DNA from: Stephanodiscus triporus
Taxonomy: Eukaryota > Bacillariophyta > Thalassiosirophyceae > Thalassiosirales > Thalassiosiraceae
Assembly: GCA_036939755.1 (NCBI GenBank)
Contig: JALLAZ010000241.1
Coordinates: 1-18,765 of the forward strand
Direction: 5' to 3'
Length of the DNA stretch: 18,765 nt
A model generated the notes under the pieces. That model saw only the letters and a list, made by a program, of their open reading frames with translations. It made no database searches and was not told the DNA's origin. How positions within the stretch are numbered: position 1 is the first letter of the stretch; the number at the start of each line of letters is the position of its first letter. The position numbers and the translations under genes were made by a program. Below, piece by piece: positions 12,832-18,765 of the stretch.

Positions 12832-15800
12832 ATGTTCGACGGATCCCATCGCACGAACAAGCGCGAGATCAACCTCGCAGGCGCCTCGGCATCGTCCAAG
12901 TCCTCCCGTCGCGCCAACCTCGACGTCGCGCGGAAGGAACGACAGAAGAGGGCAGTCGCGAAGCTGCGACGCGACTCCGCCTCGATATTGCAGAAGACGT
13001 GGCGCGGACGTCGACTTCGCTTTATCGTCGCGTCGGACCTCGACTCGCGGTACGCGGACGCGATGGCGACGCTTCTTCTTCTCGACGACGACGACGACGA
13101 CGACGGCGTCGCCATCGACGGCCACGGGACTCGACGACGACGATCGGGGGGGGGGGCGCGACTGGACTGCGCGGCGTCCCTCCTGGCCTTTCGATTGAGT
13201 CCCGCCCTCCTCCCGTTCTTCGCGTATCGCGACGATCCCACGGCGGCGGCGACGACGGCGGCGGCGCGTGCGTCCCCCCGACGGGGGGGGGGGGAGAGAC
13301 GGGGCGCGGTCGACGATGTCGACGTCGCGCGGTGGTGGGGACCCGCGGACGTCGAGGCGGAGGCGCGTCTACGTCGGGATCTGACGTCGTTGGGGGACGC
13401 GATGATGATGCGCCGACGTCGTCGCGATGATCGCGTCGGGGAAGACGACGGCTACGACGACGACGACGACGACGACGATGATGACGACGGCCGAATATCA
13501 TCGATCGCCACGCGCAGGATAGTCTCGATCGTCCTCGTTTTGCTCCGGCAGTCGATGACGGACGCGAGGGGGGGGACGGAGGATGATATACGACGGCGCG
13601 ACGGGGAAGACGAGGGCCTCGTTCGACTCCTGGATATCTTATTGGACGCCTCCTCCTCCTCCTCCTCTCCCTTGTCGGACGGGACGGCGACGGCGGGCGG
13701 CATCGCGTCGTTGATGCGGGGCGCCGAGGGCGACCGCTCGCTGTTCGCCGCGCGGCCGAGCGATTACTACATGTCGTGCCTGCCTCGGGGGAGGGTCGAA
13801 CGGTCGCGCGCGTCGTCGTCGTCGTCGACGTCTCCGTCCCCGGCGATCGCCGCCTGGACGATCGACCTCTTCCTCTGTCTGCGCGACGTCGCGTCGTCGT
13901 CGTGGGACGTCGGTCCCGCCCCCGGGGGGACGATTTCGCCCATGGACGTGGACGTCGTTGTCGCGAACGGCGACCGCGCCGAGGAGGGCGGCGGCGCCCG
14001 CGGGCGTATGTCGTCGACGTTGCTGAAATGGTGTTGCAGAATAGTCGGTCATTTGGCGGCGTTGGACGGGGGGGATTTGAGACATTCGACGACGACGACG
14101 ACGGAATGTCCAGCGTTGCATCAACAGGGTCTCGCGTTGTTGGCGTCGATCTTCTGTGCAACCTGCCAAATCGAAAAGGGGGGTTCGTGGATGCACGAGC
14201 ATTTGATCCCGTGCCTATCGAATTTGGAGCAGCGCCTCACGGGCGCAATGAGCGGAGGGAGCATCGATGACGTGCAAATGTTCTCCCTGCTTATTCATTA
14301 TCTGTCGACTGCGATGAATTCTATCTCGACCACGGCGTCTCCAAACCGCGTTAAACACGAAGGTCGAAGGGTGCCTGGATTCTTGCCGTCTTTCTTGGCA
14401 CATTATTCATCAAGTGCATCGTCTCCATTGATGGATGCAGTTCGCAATACACTCTCCACACGAGAGCTCGTCGTACTGAACACAGTCCTCTTGCATGCAA
14501 ATGCATGTCAACAACAGCCGCGTCAGACCCAGGAAGTTTTGATCCATGCTATACCCGTCATTCTCCAATACACCCTTCGGAATCAGCAGGATTTAACGAT
14601 TCTCGCTAGCTTTGCTGCCCGGGGAGAGAATGTTGCCTCCTGGTTTTTGGAAACGAACCATAATGGGTCAAAAACGACCGTCTCTCAGATCGCCAGCGTT
14701 GCTGCCGCAGAGGCATACAAGGGCGAAGACACCGATGAGGAGAGCGATAACGACGAGGGGGATAAACCGGCACAGCAACAGTCACAACGTCCCGCCGCGC
14801 AAGAGAGTTGGGCCGCCTCCACGGCGAGGTACTCGCGTGCTGACTTGCAAACATTGCCAAGATTGGATTCCTTGTATCAGACGAGTGCTCTCAGGGCGAA
14901 GCAGGCGACGGTGGATCGATTGCGGTCCGTGATCCGTAGCCATGGAAGTCAGGTAGAGCTCTTGGTGACCTTGGCCGAAAAGATTGGGAGGGGTGAATGG
15001 ATTCAGCAGCTTGGCAACGCCCTATTTTCTCATACGCAGTCGCAACCGCCGTCTTCATTGTTGATGTTACTGTCACCCCTTTCGTGGCCGCATTGGCAGA
15101 AGCAAGCTCAATCAGCCTACACTTCTGCACTTGCTACCGTGATGGCATTCTGTAGTGGAATCAAAGCGGGCCGGAATGCTGCATCACCTTTACTTGCGAA
15201 GTTGGCCTTCAGCGAAACATTCCTTGATGGAATGTGGGAGCGCTCAATTTGGAATATGGATCTGGTTGCATCTCAGTCAAAGACAGAGGATTCACCGGCG
15301 ATTGCGTCAGCTTGCGAAGTTTGCTCTTCCTTTTGCGACAGCTTCTCTCATCAATTACTCGCCGTAAATGACGATGACTTCTTAAGACGTTATCACCCCT
15401 TTGAAACTTCAAGAGGATCGGAGTACAGAGGATGTGCCATCGTCGCCAGAGATGTCGTTCGAGTGCTCAGAGTGATAATGAATGACCTCTATTGGATTCG
15501 ACCTGTCCTTGCATCGGACATCACTAGTTCGCTGAACTTCCCTGATTCCAACCTTCGCTTCCAACGAGCGCGGCTTTTCCTTTCTGGGACAAAATTATGG
15601 AACTCTCTTTATGAACGCTGGTGCCGCCTCTATCGTGTTGTCCAATTTTGCGAGGAAGACTGTTGGTGGTTTCCTCACTTGGTATCTAGGGGTCAACACG
15701 AGAACAATCCCATCATCCAAAGTCAGGTGACGACATTCGGAGATCAAATGAATGATGGTATGGACGAAAGTAGTCTAGGAACTGCACACATGGATGATGA

Positions 15801-17287
15801 AATGGTAGAAGCAGCCTCTATTTCTCAACATGACGCTGGGGGCGATGCGCTTGCAAGTACATTCCGTGACCCCAAAATGGCACGCGTTCTTACTTACATT
15901 CCGCAAGCCATGCCCTTCAGTAGAAGGGTTAATCTCTTCAACTCACTTCTGGAATCAGACAAATTGCGTTCGCAAGACGAGACAATGTCTCTTCGTCAGA
16001 TGATGATGAACTTTGAAGAGGAAGAGGTAACTACATTATCCGGGAGAGAGCGCGTTACCATTCGCCGAGATTTGTTGTACAGTGATTCCAAGCATCTTTT
16101 GAATCAATTGGGAAAGAGACTTCGAAAGAAGGTGCAGGTGACATTTGTGAACAAGCACGGCCAACAAGAGGCCGGGATTGATGGTGGTGGAGTGTTTAAG
16201 GAATTTTTGGACGATTTGATACGTGATGCATTCCTTCCAAAGACAGTGAGAAAAGAGAACGCTGAGGGAGAGAACGACGACAGCGTTTCGGAGACGCACC
16301 CAGATTTCTTTTCTGTGACGCCTCTTCAGACACTTACTGTGAATACGGCTTTAGACGGAAATGATTTGTCTCATTATGAGTTCCTTGGTCGGGTGCTTGG
16401 CAAAGCTATTTACGGTGAGTATTTAAGTCTGTCTTTCATATTACCTGACTCTTTTATTACTCATATGCTATGTCTTGCCTGAACCAGAATCGATCTTGGT
16501 GGAGCCTCAGTTTTGTCTTCCCTTCCTCAACAAACTGCTGGGGAAGCAAAATTCCTTGGATGACCTGAAAAATCTTGATCCCGAATACTATAGAAATCTG
16601 ATGTCGATACGGCATCTTAGTGCAGAAGAAACAAGGGATCTCGGACTGACATTCGAATTGCATGACTCTAGCACCGCCACAATCGAGCTCATCCCTGGGG
16701 GGAGTACCATTCCCGTGACTAAGGAAAATGTCATCCAATATATTCATTTGGCAGCCCATCAGAAGATGAACGTTCGAGGTTCGCGGCAAACAGTGGCATT
16801 TCTCCACGGCTTTCGAGATATCATTCCTTCTCAATGGGTGCGACTCTTCTCGGCGTATGAGCTCCAAAAGCTCATTAGTGGCGATGATGCTGTCAAAGGT
16901 ATTGACGTCCGGGGAATGATGGCCGTCATGCGTTACTCAGGTGGCTTGCATCCATCCCAGCCTATCGTCCATTGGCTATGGGAGGTGATTGATGAAATGA
17001 GTCCTGACCAACAGCGAAAATTCCTCAAATTTATGACGAGCTGTTCCCGACAGCCACTCTTGGGCTTTGCTTCGATGGTCCCCGCGCCGTGCATCCAGCA
17101 AACGCGATTACGTGAAGATGATCGTGGAAATGACATTGCGGAGGATTTGGGCACCGGAAATATTCGCCTGCCAACGAGCTCGACGTGTATGAATCTGCTG
17201 AAACTTCCGAAATACACTAGCAAGGCGATGCTGAAAGAAAAACTCCTTTACGCGATTGAGGCCGCGGCGGGCTTCGAGTTGTCATAA
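12832..17287 (+). CDS. UBE3C/Hul5-type HECT E3 ubiquitin-protein ligase, two exons
   Basis: Exons are inferred as 12832-16414 and 16488-17287, coding 1460 residues. Such ligases bind the proteasome and extend ubiquitin chains on its substrates. The N-terminus has the UBE3C/UPL6 style: MFDGS, a basic stretch with REINLAG, a charged helix, then an IQ-like motif at about 50-64 (SILQKTWRGRRLRF). A long helical middle region follows, with Asp/Ser/Arg low complexity confined to about residues 80-420. The HECT domain spans about 1078-1460: RRDLLYSDSKHLLNQLG, GIDGGGVFKEFLDDLI, SHYEFLGRVLGKAIYE across the splice, SILVEPQFCLPFLNKLLG, the IDVRGMMAVMRYSGG region, and LPTSSTCMNLLKLPKY with catalytic Cys at residue 1428, 33 residues from the C-terminus, as in human UBE3C. 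Without splicing the frame stops at 16482, before the catalytic lobe. The 3' two thirds are less GC-rich than the 5' third. Confidence 0.9.
13456..13488 (+). repeat. GAC/GAT triplet tract coding eleven Asp in the HECT ligase
   Basis: Eleven consecutive Asp codons (mostly GAC, two GAT) at about residues 209-219 lie in the variable N-terminal third of the HECT protein. A shorter tract of the same kind lies near 13084-13101. They resemble the tracts in the EXO1-like and Trx-PUB-UBX genes. Confidence 0.85.
16415..16487 (+). other. Inferred spliceosomal intron (73 nt) in the HECT domain
   Basis: The donor is TACG/GTGAGT, a strong consensus, and the acceptor is GAACCAG/AATCG. It lies in phase 1: G+AA restores a Glu codon and gives the conserved reading GKAIYE-SILVEP. 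The intron carries in-frame stops and T-rich sequence before the acceptor. Splicing is strongly supported by the HECT domain continuing in the new frame. Confidence 0.92.
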
Positions 17288-17477
17288 ATACTGCCCCTTC
17301 TAATTTTTTTGGACTGTTCATGCGTCGTTCTTTTTCGGCAGTTATTCAATTAATCATCTGGGTTGTTCCGCCATTTGTGGGTAGTGTGATGCAAATTCTA
17401 AGTTTAATAATGCACACACAAAGGGTGAGTAGAAATACACAGCTTATGCTCTATTGCATACGATGCGGTGCAATACA

Positions 17478-17818
17478 TCCTAAAAAGGGAAAAAAACACT
17501 CCATGCCTTGTCCTATTGCAATCGCCAACATCTCAAGTTCTATTATACAAGCCACTAAATTCTCACTAAACTAAGCAGCATTTGAACGTGACATTAAAAG
17601 CAAATCTTGGAGAGATGATCCATAACTACAGCTGATTTGCCAATAAAGATTCTTGATAATTGGCTTTCCAGCCGCCCTCTTCGCATAACCGCCGAGGAAG
17701 AAACCGTGACAGCGCTCTGCACATCATGAAGATTATAGGGTTGGCCACAATCAGTACGATCACAGACAAAATCATGGCCCCAGAAGCATCATTCTTCCAA
17801 GCAAGGGAGCTGTAAATA
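17478..17818. repeat. Duplicated segment, diverged copy of 8671-9036
   Basis: The block shares order and orientation with 8671-9036. The tightest part is 17682-17818 against 8900-9036: 137 aligned bases with 12 mismatches by eye, about 91% identity. To its left the similarity is patchier but follows the same order (tcctanaaaagg, CATG, GTCCTATTGCAAT, CTACAGCTGA). The right border is abrupt at 17818, right after GCTGTAAATA. Confidence 0.82.
17626..17818 (-). pseudogene. Truncated copy of the Rolling-stone-like gene (C-terminal segment only)
   Basis: Read on the minus strand it gives IYSSLAWKNDASGAM, then the identical IVANPIIFMMCRALSR, and ends QESLLANQL with the stop codon in the equivalent place as the gene at 8859. 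It covers only the last 60 or so residues; the six upstream membrane segments are absent. Six substitutions fall in the aligned part. Near the C-terminus it has five extra residues (EGGWK), a 15-bp in-frame difference. The frame remains open upstream to 17973 but that part is unrelated. It could be a relic of a once full-length paralogue or a broken duplication. No evidence of expression is visible. Confidence 0.75.
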
Positions 17819-18006
17819 CTACAGCTTATTGAACAATTGAAATTTTTGTCACGGTTTGAGGGTTTTTTGTAGAATTTGCAGTAAATCTCGTCCTGGCGAC
17901 GAAAATCTTTTTTGGCTGTAGAATTGGTGATTTTGTACCGATTCCAACGCTTCGACTGCACTCCGTTTTGCACTCATATCTACTGTTGTCATAGCTTCCC
18001 TCATGT

Positions 18007-18753
18007 CTATGCGCTCTCTCGTTCGGTTTTTCTTGTGCCAAACCAAAGTTGGAACGTCCCAAACGCTGGACGGCGGTCGCTGTGCCCTCGCATCGGCAGC
18101 GAAAAATTGTTCAAGTACACCAACCTTCGATTTTCGTCGTCGTGATCGAGTCTTGCGTTCCGACCACCGCGGCCATATCCCTCCTCCAGGAGGACGCGGG
18201 CGGGATCGAGCGACGCGATGACGATGCCCGCCGACAGGCCGAGAGCCACACCCGGGATCATCCCCGGTATCATCGACCTCCTCCTCGTCATCAAAGACGA
18301 TGACGGCGGCACGTCGAGGAGGCGCGATCCTGCGCGAGTGCGCACGGCTGAACCGCGAAAGATCGCGCCGGCGATCGCCCCCCCGATTGCGCAATCCGCC
18401 ACCGCGAGTAGCGTGGTCATCGTCGACGGATTGGATGACGATCCGTCCGCGGTCGCAGTCATAGCAGTCGTGGTAGTCGTGGTGGCAGCTTCGATCGTTT
18501 TCGTGGCGATCGTCAACTTCGCGGAGCCCCCCGCCCCCTCCCCATCGTACCCCCCTCCTCCCGACGTCGATGACGATGTTGACGTCGATGCAGCCAGATC
18601 GACCACCACCGCGACGTCGACAAGTAGGTCCCGCATCAGCCTTGATGGGGAAACGGCGCGGACTAATTCAACCACCCTCGTGAACGCCGCGCGCGCGGTA
18701 GCCCACGCCGCGGGGAGGTCGCGATCGACGACGACTGGCGGTCCCCCCCCCAT
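18007..18753 (-). CDS. Unrecognised glycine-rich protein with two putative membrane segments, possibly 5'-partial
   Basis: The frame encodes 248 residues from the ATG at 18753 and stays open to the window edge, so the true start may lie outside. It was not recognised. Residues 10-55 look helical and amphipathic (RDLPAAWATARAAFTRVVEL, RDLLVDVAVVVDLAAS). A Ser/Thr/Gly-rich linker follows at about 55-112. Two hydrophobic, Gly-rich stretches lie at about 114-132 (TLLAVADCAIGGAIAGAIF) and 162-182 (IPGMIPGVALGLSAGIVIA), with Arg-rich loops between them. The GxxxG-like spacing suggests packed membrane helices. GC-rich codon use matches neighbouring genes down to about 18130; the last 35-40 residues are less convincing and may reflect a missed 3' intron or UTR. 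No function is assigned. Confidence 0.45.
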   Translation of the reverse strand: MGGGPPVVVDRDLPAAWATARAAFTRVVELVRAVSPSRLMRDLLVDVAVVVDLAASTSTSSSTSGGGGYDGEGAGGSAKLTIATKTIEAATTTTTTAMTATADGSSSNPSTMTTLLAVADCAIGGAIAGAIFRGSAVRTRAGSRLLDVPPSSSLMTRRRSMIPGMIPGVALGLSAGIVIASLDPARVLLEEGYGRGGRNARLDHDDENRRLVYLNNFSLPMRGHSDRRPAFGTFQLWFGTRKTERESA

Positions 18754-18765
18754 ACCGGAGGACGT

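Larger units (their letters stand above)
17288..18006. other. Intergenic 3' region with a partial gene duplicate
   Basis: This 719-bp, A/T-rich stretch lies between convergent genes. It contains the duplicated block at 17478-17818. Outside that block, 17288-17477 and 17819-18006 show no recognisable gene, and the short open frames there have no family features. Confidence 0.5.

Noticed and set aside
13022..14161. 379-codon minus-strand frame opposite the HECT gene
   Set aside because: It is a poly-Arg/Pro/Ser shadow of the triplet-rich coding strand.
16475..17287. The second HECT frame as an independent gene starting at 16475
   Set aside because: It begins inside an intron and lacks the N-terminal HECT lobe start. 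A consensus GTGAGT donor and CAG acceptor join it in frame to the upstream exon.
17626..17973. 115-codon minus-strand frame as a functional gene
   Set aside because: Only its last 60 or so residues match the Rolling-stone-like protein; the first part is unrelated, so it is treated as a truncated duplicate.

Overview
The window reads as nuclear DNA of a eukaryote with a compact, intron-poor genome. The best guess is a photosynthetic stramenopile, most likely a diatom. The support is: eight conserved eukaryotic-type proteins in about 18 kb; only two inferred spliceosomal introns (73 and 158 nt, both GT-AG); many in-frame triplet tracts that encode Asp, Ser, Arg, Thr or Gly runs; and a bacterial-type DUF501 protein with a plastid-like N-terminus. 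The taxonomic call is inference, because no rRNA or organelle marker is present.

Layout from left to right, with strictly alternating strands: NSE1-like SMC5/6 subunit (-, cut by the window edge), EXO1-like Rad2-family nuclease (+), C1D/Rrp47-like exosome cofactor (-), a large secretory protein with thioredoxin, PUB and UBX-like domains (+), a Rolling-stone-type membrane protein (-), a DUF501 protein with one intron (+), a NudC/CS-domain protein (-), a UBE3C/Hul5-type HECT ubiquitin ligase with one intron (+), and an unrecognised glycine-rich membrane protein (-). The first eight genes therefore form four head-to-head pairs. Their shared 5' regions are 822, 258, 167 and 255 bp.

The stretch between the HECT gene and the last gene holds a truncated duplicate of the Rolling-stone gene. 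It covers the last coding segment plus 3' flank, is about 91% identical over a 137-nt core, and lies about 8.8 kb from its source.

Two themes stand out. Two or three genes relate to DNA maintenance (NSE1, EXO1, possibly C1D). Two relate to ubiquitin and Cdc48/p97 biology (the PUB/UBX protein and the HECT ligase). The Trx-PUB-UBX protein is the most interesting item. It joins an active-site thioredoxin with Cdc48-adaptor modules behind an N-terminal signal-like sequence, as expected for an ER-lumen factor or for the ERAD-derived import machinery (SELMA) in the periplastid space of complex plastids. No tRNA, rRNA, CRISPR array or intact mobile element was seen.
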